Positions 37,406-45,700 of a stretch of DNA of 64,000 nt are shown here, piece by piece. Source of the DNA: Rhodopseudomonas pentothenatexigens (lineage in GTDB: Bacteria > Pseudomonadota > Alphaproteobacteria > Rhizobiales > Xanthobacteraceae); assembly GCF_900218015.1 (NCBI RefSeq), contig NZ_UFQQ01000003.1, positions 211,286-275,285 on the forward strand. Reading direction: 5' to 3'. The translations under genes were made by a program, and so were the position numbers. The notes below the pieces were generated by a model. That model saw only the letters and a list, made by a program, of their open reading frames with translations, was not told where the DNA came from and searched no databases. Positions within the stretch are counted from its first letter, which is position 1. Every line of letters begins with the position of its first letter.

Positions 37406-37553
37406 TGTCGAGTCTCCTTCATGAGATACGAACGCGCGCCGTCGCTGACCCGACACGACTGGTAGTCGCGTAGTCACCGACGCCGCCGTTGCAGCGATCA
37501 GCAATGAGAATGCGAAGTTCGTGCCGGCCGCACGGGACTAACCATCCGGCCAA

Positions 37554-38675
37554 CTACGCATGGCCGTCGCGGCCCGGCGCGAGCGCGACACCTTTGATCT
37601 GCGCATAGACGTCGACGCCCTCGGCGAGCCGCAGCAGATCCCACGACCGCCGGCTGAGCCGTGCCAGCAGCCGGCCGCCGTCGCCGTCTCGTCCGAGTGT
37701 CAGCACCACCAGCACTTCGTTGCCGCCGATCGGCGACACCGAGGCGATCCGCGCCGGCAGGGCGTTCAGGATCGAACTCGCATGCGGCGGCTCGCGCGCC
37801 AGGCTGACATCGCTGGCCGCGATCCGCACCCGTCGCAATTCGCCGCGCGCAGCCGGCGGCGACGGCACCAGCAGCCGCCCGCCGTCGATCCGCAGCGTCA
37901 GCAGGCCGTAGTCGGTGTCGTAGCTCTCGACGGTCGCGTCGAAATTCACCGCGGCATCACGCGCGATCGCCAGCGGCAGATTGGGGTCGCTCTGCAACTC
38001 GGCGAGCGGGCCGACCGCCAGCACCTTGCCGGAATGCATCAGCACCAGATGGTCGGCGAGCCGTTCGATCTCGGTGATGTCGTGACTGACATAGATCACC
38101 GGCAGCGACAGCCGCGCGTGCAGCCGCTCCAGGAACGGCAGGATCTCGTCCTTGGTCAGCCGGTCCAGCGCCGACAGCGGCTCGTCCATCAGCAGAAGTT
38201 TCGGCTGCGACAGCAGCGCCCGGCCGATCGCGACGCGCTGCCGCTCGCCGCCGGACAGGTTGCGCGGCGACCGCTCGAGCAGCCTCGAAAGACCGAGCAG
38301 CTCGATCACCTCGTCGAAGCCGACCGCGTCGGCGCGGGCCTCGCCGGAACTGCGCGGCGCGCCGTACAACAGATTGGCCTTGACCGACAGGTGCTGAAAC
38401 AGGCTGGCTTCCTGGAACACATAGCCGATCGGCCGGTGATGCGGTTTCAGGAAGGTGGAGTCGTCCTGCCAGACTTCACCGCCGACCTCGCAGTTGCTCC
38501 CGGGCAGATGCTGCAGCCCGGCCAGACAGCGCAGCACGCTGGATTTGCCGCAGCCGGACGGTCCGAACAGCCCGGTGATGCCGGTGGCCGGCACCGTGAA
38601 GGCGGCATCCAGCGTGAAGCCGCCGAGCCGGCCCCGAAACGCTGCGCGAATGCTGGGAGGCGACAGCGCCCTCAT
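37554..38675 (-). CDS. modC: Molybdate ABC transporter ATP-binding protein
   Basis: A 373-residue ATPase. Walker A is GPSGCGKSS (about residue 33), the ABC signature LSGGERQR (about 135) and Walker [13 protein letters not shown] (about 155). The C-terminal third is a TOBE/Mop-type regulatory domain ([17 protein letters not shown]). ModC powers high-affinity molybdate import. Its ATG overlaps the modB stop in ATGA (38672-38675), so the two are coupled. Confidence 0.95.
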   Translation of the reverse strand: MRALSPPSIRAAFRGRLGGFTLDAAFTVPATGITGLFGPSGCGKSSVLRCLAGLQHLPGSNCEVGGEVWQDDSTFLKPHHRPIGYVFQEASLFQHLSVKANLLYGAPRSSGEARADAVGFDEVIELLGLSRLLERSPRNLSGGERQRVAIGRALLSQPKLLLMDEPLSALDRLTKDEILPFLERLHARLSLPVIYVSHDITEIERLADHLVLMHSGKVLAVGPLAELQSDPNLPLAIARDAAVNFDATVESYDTDYGLLTLRIDGGRLLVPSPPAARGELRRVRIAASDVSLAREPPHASSILNALPARIASVSPIGGNEVLVVLTLGRDGDGGRLLARLSRRSWDLLRLAEGVDVYAQIKGVALAPGRDGHA

Positions 38676-39358
38676 GCCCTGATCCGTGCGGTTCGCTTTT
38701 CCAGCGTCATCATGGTGAGGATCACCACGAAGGCGAATGCCGCCATGCCGCCGGCCAGGATGTTGGCCTCGCGCCATTGCGCGGTCTCGACATAGTCGTA
38801 GATCGCGACCGACAGCACCTTGGTGCTGCCCGGAATGTTGCCGCCGATCATCAGCACGATGCCGAACTCGCCGACGGTGTGGGCGAAGCCGAGCACCGCG
38901 CCGGCGAGAAAGCCCGGCCGCGCCAGCGGCACCGCCACCGTCCAGAACGCCTTCAGCGGCGAGGCGCGCAGCGTCGCGGCGACTTCCAGCGGACGATCGC
39001 CGATCGCATCGAACGCATTGCGGATCGGCTGCACCACGAACGGCATCGAATAGATCACCGAGCCGAACACCAGGCCGCCGAAAGTGAACGCCAGGGTGCG
39101 GCCGCCCCACAGCGACGCCAGCGCGCCGCCGGGACCGTCGGGGCCCATCAGCACCAACAGATAGAAGCCGAGAACGGTCGGCGGCAGCACCAGTGGCAGC
39201 GCCACCACCGCGGCGACGCCTTCCTTCCACCACGCCTTGGAGCGCGCCAGCCACCACGCGATCGGCGTGCCGACGATCAGCAGGATCACCGTGGTAATCG
39301 CCGCCAGCTCGATGGTGAGCCACACCGGCTGCCAGATGTCGGGAGGGAGATTGGTCAT
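38672..39358 (-). CDS. modB: Molybdate ABC transporter permease
   Basis: A 228-residue inner-membrane protein with about five helices. The cytoplasmic EAA-type loop contacting ModC is [22 protein letters not shown] (read as [15 protein letters not shown] then PLARPG; about residues 135-160). [20 protein letters not shown] is the typical ModB segment. ATG rc 39356-39358. A family C repeat lies between it and modA. Confidence 0.95.
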   Translation of the reverse strand: MTNLPPDIWQPVWLTIELAAITTVILLIVGTPIAWWLARSKAWWKEGVAAVVALPLVLPPTVLGFYLLVLMGPDGPGGALASLWGGRTLAFTFGGLVFGSVIYSMPFVVQPIRNAFDAIGDRPLEVAATLRASPLKAFWTVAVPLARPGFLAGAVLGFAHTVGEFGIVLMIGGNIPGSTKVLSVAIYDYVETAQWREANILAGGMAAFAFVVILTMMTLEKRTARIRA

Positions 39359-39393
39359 CGGCTACCCGTGCTTTGTGCGAGGCGCGCCGGACT

Positions 39394-39542
39394 AACCTCT
39401 CCCCGCGTGCGGGGAGAGGTCGACCGTCGGAGCGAAGCGAGGACGGTCGGGTGAGGGGGCGCTTCCACGCGGCCGAGCGGCTCAGGCTCGAGGCGAAGCC
39501 CCCTCACCCCAGCCCTCTCCCCGCACGCGGGGAGAGGGAGCG
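39394..39542. repeat. Palindromic repeat, family C
   Basis: Left end ACCTCTCCCCGCGTGCGGGG, right end CCCTCTCCCCGCACGCGGGG. It lies inside the mod transcription unit, between modA and modB, and could form a strong hairpin that lowers expression of the downstream genes relative to modA. Confidence 0.85.
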
Positions 39543-39605
39543 AAGCGCCGTGCATTGGGCTGAAACGCTTCGCAATCAGGGAGAGATGCGCCCGCATAGA
39601 CGTCC

Positions 39606-40373
39606 TCAGCTCGCCTTCGGCTTCGGGACTTCGTAGCCGAACTTCTCGATGATCGCGCTCGCCTCCGGGCCCTTGAGGAAGTCGAGGAACGCCTTGGCGG
39701 CGGCGCTGTTTTCGCCCTTCTTCAGCAGCACCGCGTCCTGGGTGATCGGCTTGTACAGATTCTGCGGCACCATCCAGCGCGAACCGTCCTTGTCATTGAT
39801 CACCTGCGAGAGCGCCACGAAGCCGATCTCGGCGTTGCCGGTCTGCACGAACTGATAGGCCTGGGTGATGTTGGCGCCTTCGACCAGCTTCGGCTTCAGA
39901 TCGTCGTACAGCTTCAGCGCCTGCATGGTCTCGACCGCGGCGGCGCCGTAGGGCGCGGCAGTGGGATTGCAGATCGACACCTTGGCGATCGAAGCCTGCT
40001 TCAGCGTTTCTTCGCCCTTCACGACGCCCGGCGACTTGCTCCACAGCACCAGCTTGCCGACCGCGTAGGTGAACACGGTGCCCTTCACGCCGAAGCCCTC
40101 GTCGGCGAGCTTCTTCGGCCGCGCCGAATCCGCCGACAGGAACACTTCGAACGGCGCATCCTGGGTGATCTGGGTGAAGAACTGGCCGCTGGCGCCGAAC
40201 GACAGCACCAGCTCGTGGCCGGTCTTGGCCTTGAACGCAGCGGCGATCTCCTTCACCGGCTCGGTGAAGTTCGCAGCGACCGCCACCTTGGCGGAATCGG
40301 CGAGGGCCGGTGCGGAGGCGAGGCCGGCGGCGAAAGCTGCGCCGAGCAGCGCGAGTTTGAGGACGTGTTTCAA
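39606..40373 (-). CDS. modA: Periplasmic molybdate-binding protein
   Basis: A 255-residue exported receptor. The start is TTG (rc 40371-40373), which has TAGGAG upstream and opens directly onto the signal peptide (VLKLALLGAAFAAGL, cut near ALAD). A longer frame to 40442 runs into a dispersed repeat and is not credible. ModA features include VAVAANFTEPVKEI, LVLSFGASGQFFTQI and DAPFEVFLSADSARP, with oxyanion-binding Ser/Ala residues. It delivers molybdate or tungstate to ModBC. Confidence 0.93.
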   Translation of the reverse strand: MKHVLKLALLGAAFAAGLASAPALADSAKVAVAANFTEPVKEIAAAFKAKTGHELVLSFGASGQFFTQITQDAPFEVFLSADSARPKKLADEGFGVKGTVFTYAVGKLVLWSKSPGVVKGEETLKQASIAKVSICNPTAAPYGAAAVETMQALKLYDDLKPKLVEGANITQAYQFVQTGNAEIGFVALSQVINDKDGSRWMVPQNLYKPITQDAVLLKKGENSAAAKAFLDFLKGPEASAIIEKFGYEVPKPKAS

Positions 40374-40409
40374 GGCATGGCTCCTAGGTGCTGACAATGA
40401 ACTCTCATC

Positions 40410-40498
40410 CGTCATTGCGAGGAGGCACAGCCGACGAAGCAATCAAGCCAGTTGCACGGTACTTCTGGATTGCTTCGTCGCCTCGCTCCTCGCAATGC
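40410..40498. repeat. Palindromic repeat, family D
   Basis: Left end CGTCATTGCGAGGAGGC, internal GAAGCAATC...GATTGCTTC, right end CTCCTCGCAATG. It fills the modE-modA spacer. Confidence 0.8.
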
Positions 40499-40514
40499 CG
40501 CGGATGCATGGGGA

Positions 40515-41306
40515 TCAATCGATCGCGACGATGACGTGCGCGGCGTCGAACACCGCGCAGGCCGGGTCACCGGGGGCCAGCTTGAGGTCGCCGGCGCTGC
40601 GCGCGGTGACCGAGGCCGCGAGCGTCTTGTCGCCGCCGATGTCGAGCACGATCTCGGCATTGACGGCGGAAACGTCGGCGCGGCGGACGATGCCGCGCAC
40701 GCAATTGCGCGCCGACACCAGCGGCGGCTGGTGACCGGGCGCGATCATCACGAACGGCGCCTTGATCAGCACGATCGCTTCGCGGCCGGCCACCAGGCCG
40801 AGGCTGCGCACGCTTTCGGTGGTGAGCAGCGCGTAGATCGTGGTGTCGGGCGACACCGCCACGGCGACTTCGGCGCTCAGCGTATCGGCCTTGATGTCCG
40901 TGATCACGCCGCGGAGGGCGTTGCGGGCGCTGGTCTTCATGAAAAATCCGGACACGAGGTTGATCGGGGTGATGCCGCTGCCGGCGAGTTCGGGCTCGAG
41001 GTTGCGAAACACCCGCGCCATCTCGGCCTCGAGCCGTCCGAACGCCTCGATCACCTTGATGCCGGTCGGGGTGAGTTGGGCGCCGCCTCCGGCCTTGCCG
41101 CCGGTGCGGGTTTCCAGCAGCGGGCGGCCGAACAGGTTGGTCATCGCGTCGAGCGCATCCCAGGCGGCCTTGTAGCTGAGGCCCGCCGCCTTCGCGCCGG
41201 CCGTGATACTGCCCTCGCGCGCCACCGCCTGGAGTAGCCTGATACGGTCGCGCCCGACTCCGGAAATCTCCTTCGTCTTCAGCGTGACGGTCGCCTCGAT
41301 CGACAT
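40515..41306 (-). CDS. modE: Molybdate-responsive transcriptional regulator
   Basis: A 263-residue regulator, matching E. coli ModE in length. An N-terminal LysR-like winged helix (LLQAVAREGSITAGAKAAGLS, read from about residue 25; then KAAWDALDAM) is followed by two tandem molbindin (Mop) domains, SARNALRGVI and SARNCVRGIV. Molybdate-bound ModE represses mod genes and controls others. ATG rc 41304-41306 is preferred to an ATG six codons upstream because GAGG precedes it. It is divergent from mop with a ModE-like site between. Confidence 0.94.
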   Translation of the reverse strand: MSIEATVTLKTKEISGVGRDRIRLLQAVAREGSITAGAKAAGLSYKAAWDALDAMTNLFGRPLLETRTGGKAGGGAQLTPTGIKVIEAFGRLEAEMARVFRNLEPELAGSGITPINLVSGFFMKTSARNALRGVITDIKADTLSAEVAVAVSPDTTIYALLTTESVRSLGLVAGREAIVLIKAPFVMIAPGHQPPLVSARNCVRGIVRRADVSAVNAEIVLDIGGDKTLAASVTARSAGDLKLAPGDPACAVFDAAHVIVAID

Positions 41307-41340
41307 GCCAGACAGCCTCGTCATTTGGTCGAACTGGTCG

Positions 41341-41365
41341 TCATGAGTTTAAACTATATAACGGT
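41341..41365. promoter_or_regulatory. Candidate ModE site between modE and mop
   Basis: Right half TATATAACGGT at 41355-41365 matches the E. coli ModE half-site TATATAACGAT. The left half (CGTCATGAG, about 41339-41347) is weaker, and the CG-to-CG distance is 25 rather than 24 bases. It is placed to control both divergent genes. Confidence 0.5.
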
Positions 41366-41401
41366 AATTCCAATACGGCCAACAGTAACTGGAGAGCCAA
41401 T

Positions 41402-41611
41402 ATGAAAATCAGCGCGCGCAATCAGCTCAAGGGCACCATCGTCGACGTCGTCAAGGGCGCCACCACCTCGCATGTCCGCATCGACATCGGCGGCGGTGCG
41501 ATCGTCACCGCTTCCATCACCAACGAATCCGCCGACGAGCTGAAGCTCGCCAAGGGTCAGCCGGCGATGGCCGTGATCAAGGCGTCCGACGTGCTGGTCG
41601 CCGTCGACTGA
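41402..41611 (+). CDS. mop: Molbindin (Mop)
   Basis: A 69-residue single-domain molbindin. It starts MKISARNQLKGTIVDV and has the anion-binding GGGAIVTASITNESAD segment; this is the same fold as the two C-terminal domains of the adjacent ModE. Molbindins assemble as hexamers and store or buffer molybdate in the cytoplasm. GGAG lies eight bases before the ATG. The candidate ModE site 37-61 bases upstream suggests repression by molybdate. Confidence 0.94.
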   Translation: MKISARNQLKGTIVDVVKGATTSHVRIDIGGGAIVTASITNESADELKLAKGQPAMAVIKASDVLVAVD

Positions 41612-41655
41612 CGGCTTCGCGGACGGTCCGATCAGCATCGCGACGCGCCCGCCTT

Positions 41656-42225
41656 TCATTTCAGCGCCTCGCAGACGCTGACATAAGGGCGGGCGGCACG
41701 GCTCGAGCCGCGACCGTGCAGCTTTCCCCACCATTGATCGAGCGCGCGCCGCTCGCAACTCAACCGCACGCTCATCCCCTCGGCAAACCTGATCCAGGCG
41801 TCGAAGCGGTGGCTCGGCACCGCGATCACCAGCGGAATGTCGGCACTCAGCGCTTCGACGATCAGGTGCAGCAGGCCCTTGCCCTCGCTCTCCTGCTGAC
41901 CGAACCGATTGATGATCAGAAGGTCGGCGCCCTGCGCCAGAGCATCTGCGACCCGTGCGCCGGCATCGAGGAGGCGGCCCGGATCGAGCCGGCAGCCTTC
42001 GGCCATCGGCCCGAGATCCTGATACAGCGAAACCTGCTCTCCGGAATGCACCAGCCGAGCAGAGAGCCCGCGGGGGCCGTCGCCGCGAGCGCCGACCTGC
42101 ACCAGGCCGACCGCGCGGTATCCCTGTGAGTTGAGCTCGGCCGCGAATTCGCCGAGCACCCGGTCCGGATCTTCACCGGGCTCATAGACCAGCGCCGCCA
42201 GATCGCATTGCGAGTCGAATGTCAT
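41656..42225 (-). CDS. DUF2478 protein, paralogue without His-rich loop
   Basis: A 189-residue DUF2478 protein paralogous to 36815-37405. Shared elements are LAALVYEPGEDPDRVLGEFA, LLIINRFGQQESEGKG and DIPLVIAVPSHRFDAWIRF (parts read separately), but the His/Gly loop is replaced by a short basic loop. ATG rc 42223-42225 follows GAGGGA; an upstream frame to 42315 would start inside the ModE site and is unlikely. A strong ModE box about 75 bases upstream ties it to molybdenum status. Function of the family is unknown. Confidence 0.8.
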   Translation of the reverse strand: MTFDSQCDLAALVYEPGEDPDRVLGEFAAELNSQGYRAVGLVQVGARGDGPRGLSARLVHSGEQVSLYQDLGPMAEGCRLDPGRLLDAGARVADALAQGADLLIINRFGQQESEGKGLLHLIVEALSADIPLVIAVPSHRFDAWIRFAEGMSVRLSCERRALDQWWGKLHGRGSSRAARPYVSVCEALK

Positions 42226-42300
42226 CGATCCCTCGCCGCCGCGCGGCGCTCCGCTCGGAATTAGCCGTAGCGGCGGGCGGATACCCGCCAGCTCGGCCTT

Positions 42301-42324
42301 CGTCATATACATCACTATATAGCG
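42301..42324. promoter_or_regulatory. Strong candidate ModE box
   Basis: Two half-sites, CGTCATATA (42301-42309) and TATATAGCGAT (42315-42325), separated by six bases. This fits the E. coli ModE consensus CGnTATATA-N6-TATATnnCG with one mismatch and exact 24-base length. It lies upstream of the DUF2478 gene and in the region shared with the oxidoreductase genes. Confidence 0.7.
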
Positions 42325-42461
42325 ATTTCGGCAGAGAGGAAATTCTGCTTTTGGACCAATGAATCAGCCGCGAGCAAGGTTCATCTGCAACAGCAACTGA
42401 CGCCGCCCTCGAATTAGGCGCTGTGTAATTTTATTGCTCTCTGACGCATATTTTTTGCGCT

Positions 42462-42475
42462 TTGATGCGCGTCAA
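42462..42475. promoter_or_regulatory. FixK/FNR box
   Basis: Perfect TTGA-TGCGCG-TCAA palindrome. In Rhodopseudomonas such boxes are targets of FixK or AadR (FNR family), which act under low oxygen. It precedes the pyruvate oxidoreductase/Nfn-like pair. Confidence 0.75.
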
Positions 42476-42703
42476 ATCGGGGGTTCCCCCTGCGTGCTAT
42501 CGCACCGCACACAACGCAACGTCTCTGCCAGCGAGGCCCTGATACCTCGCGAGTAGTCAATCTAAAGGCCACGAGGAGGTTCTGCCCGGCCGCTGCCTCA
42601 GCAGCCGCCCGGCATCGATACACCTTTCCCAAACGTGGCCGACGCAACACGGCGGGTTCGCTCCGCCGATTCAACGCAAGACACGCAAGAACGGACGGAC
42701 CCC

Positions 42704-45700
42704 ATGAACGCAAAATATCCCGGCATCCCCTCAGTGATCCACGGCAACGGCGCGGTCGCGCAGGTGATGGGGCATGTCTGCGGCGGCGTCATCGGCTACC
42801 CGATCACGCCTTCGACCGAGATCTCGGAAATCTATGAGGCGTTCCGCTCCTCCGGCGGCTGCAACGTCTGGGGCAAGCATCCGTTCTTCTTCGAGCCGGA
42901 AGGCGAGCACTCGGCGCAGTCCGGCGCGCTCGGCGCGGCGCTGACCGGCGGCAAGTTCGTGTCCAACGCCTCGTCGAGCCAGGGCATCCTGTACGGCCTG
43001 GAGTCGCACTATGTCACCGTCGGCAAGAAGGTCGGCGGTTTCGTGCTGCAGGTCGCAGCCCGCGTGGTGTCGAAGCACTCGCTCAACGTGATGGCCGGCC
43101 ATGACGACGTCTATGCGCTGCTGTCGTCGGGCTACACCATCCTGTTCGGCTCCAATCCGCAGGAAGCCGCGGATCTCGCCGCGATCTCCTACAAGGTCGC
43201 CGCCACTTCGCTGATCCCGGTTGCCAATGCGATGGACGGCTTTGCCACCTCGCACATGCTGTCCGAAGCGCTGATGCCGGAGCCGGAGCTGCTCAAGGAA
43301 TTCCTCGGCGACCCCGCCGGTCGCATCAAATGCCCGACCGTGGCGCAGGAGATGCTGTTCGGCGCCAAGGGCCGCGTGTTCCAGCTCAAGCAGTATCTGC
43401 TGCGGCACGAAGCCGACTTCATGCCGACCGAACTCGCCTCGCTCAAGACATTCCTCGACGACAACGCCGACACGATCGAGACCGATAACGCCGGCACCAT
43501 CGTGGCCGAGACGCTCGCTTACGTGCCCGAAGAGCTGCGCGGGCAGTGGAAGCGGCAGTGGATCAACGCGCCCGAAAAGGGCACCCGGCAGCTCGTGCCG
43601 GCGCTGGTCGACATCGACAATCCGGGCCTGACCGGCGGCGTGCAGAACCAGCCCGACTTCCAGGCCGGCGCCGTCGATCACCGCACCCACTTCGCCAATG
43701 CGGTGCCGCGCTTCGTCAAGGAAGCGATGGCCGAATACGCCGCGCTCACCGGCCGCGAATACAAGCCGGTGATGACTTACATGTGCGACGACGCCGAGCA
43801 CGTCGTGGTCGGCCTCGGCTCGGTCACCGACGACGCCGAAGCGGTCGCGGCGTACTTGCGCTCGCAGGGCAAGAAGGTCGGCGTGGTGTCGATCAAGATG
43901 CTGCAGCCGTTCCCGGAAGCGGAACTGGTCGAAGCGCTGGCCGGCAAGACCGCCGTCACCGTGCTGGAGCGCTCGGACGTCACCGCGCTGACCCAGCTCG
44001 TCACCCAGGCGCTGTGCAAGGCGCGCGAAAACGGCGACGCCGGCGTGCGTCATGCCGGCATCCCGGCGCTCGCCAAGCTGCCGAAGATCACCACCGCGAT
44101 CTTCGGTCTTGGCGGCCATGACCTGCAGCCGCGCGACCTGATCGCCTGCTACGCCAACATGGAGAAGCAGGATTCGGCTCCGTTCGTGTATCTCGGCACC
44201 AAGTTCTTCACCGAGAATCCGTCGCCGCGGATGGAGGCGCTGCAGTCGAGGCTGAAGGCGGCCTATCCGGAAACCCAGTACATGGCGCTGGAGACCGGGC
44301 AGAACCCGAACCTGCTGCCGCCGCAGGCGTTCCGTATCCGCTTCCACTCGATCGGCGGCTACGGCACGATCGCGTCGGGCAAGCTGCTGACCGACATCCT
44401 GGCCGGCGCGCTCGACATGCATTCGAAGTCGGCGCCGAAATACGGCTCGGAGAAGAGCGGCGCCCCGACCAACTACTACATCACGCTGTCGCCGGAGCCG
44501 GTGAAGATCACCAATGCCGAGCTTGAAGACGTCGAGATCGTGATCTCGCCGGACCACAAGGTATTCGTGCACACCAACCCGCTGCGCGGCCTGGTGGCGG
44601 GCGGCACCTTCATCCTGCAGACCAACCTTACGCCAATCGAAGTGTGGCGTGACCTGCCGGCCAAGGCGCGGCAGACCATCCGCGACAAGAAGATCAAGTT
44701 CTACGTGATCGACGCGTTTGCGGTGGCCAAGCGCCACGCCCCGACCGCCGAACTCGAAACCCGCATGATGGGCATCGCCTTCATCGGCGCGGTGTGCGGC
44801 AACGTCGACCGCGTGGTGGCTGACGCCTCGCAGGAAGCGATGCTGAACAAGATCCGCCAGCAGATCTCGAAGAAGTTCGGCGCCAAGGGCGGCGACATCG
44901 TCGAAGGCAACATGTCGGTGATCCGCGAGGGCCTCGAAGCGACCCACAAGGTCGACTACGACGCCGCCGAGTTCAGCGAAGACGCCATCAAGGCCGCCCC
45001 GAAAGCCAAGCGCGACGCTTCGATCTCGGCCTCGATGTGCCGCGTCGCGGCGCCGGCCTCGGCGGCGGGCTTCCTCGATCCGCAGTACTACGACGACGTG
45101 CTGGCTGCGCCGTTCCGCGACGGCACCATTGCGGAGGCTCCGGTGCTGCCGGGCATCGGCATGTTCATGCCGGCCGGCTCCGCCGCCGCCAAGGACAAGG
45201 GCCTGTTCCGCCGCAACGTGCCGGAGTTCAAGGCCGACCTGTGCACCGGCTGCATGGAATGCGCGCTGGTCTGCCCCGACGCCGCGATCCCGAACGCGGT
45301 GCACGACATCCATGAACTGCTGCTGACCGCGATCAAGCAGCTCGACATCGCGCCGGCCCAGCAGGACAGCCTGCGCGAGAAGGTTCCGGCGCTGACCGAA
45401 GCGATCCGCGACGTGTATCGCCAGGCTAAGGACGACAAGCCGTTCCACGACATTGTGGCGCAGGCCGCCGAAGCGCTGAACGTCGACAACGCGACGCTGA
45501 ACCGCAACTTCGGCAAGCTGTCGGCGGCGCTGTCGGTGTATCCGGTGGCCCGCACCCGGCCGTTCTTCGACGCGATGGAGAAGAGCCAGCCGGGCACCGG
45601 CGGGCTGTACTCGGTGAGCGTCGACCCGTGGAAGTGCTCGGGCTGCCTCGAATGTATCGACGTCTGCGGCCCCGGCGCGCTGGTCGATCGTGAGCAGGAC

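Larger units (their letters stand above)
42226..42703. other. 478-base divergent control region
   Basis: Spacer between the DUF2478 gene (minus) and the pyruvate oxidoreductase gene (plus). It holds the ModE box (42301-42324) and the FixK/FNR box (42462-42475). The stretch 42340-42460 is locally AT-rich and otherwise unremarkable. If the FixK box sits at the usual -41.5, transcription would start near 42510, leaving a leader of about 190 bases. Confidence 0.6.

Noticed and set aside
38676..39323. Extension of modC upstream through the modB region
   Set aside because: This part of the frame is the out-of-frame reading of modB; modC starts at the ATGA overlap.
40374..40442. Upstream extension of modA to an ATG or TTG near 40442
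   Set aside because: It would encode part of a dispersed repeat before the signal peptide; TTG 40373 has a proper ribosome site.
42226..42315. Longer start for the DUF2478 gene
   Set aside because: The start codon would lie inside the ModE box; ATG 42225 has a ribosome site and matches the paralogue.
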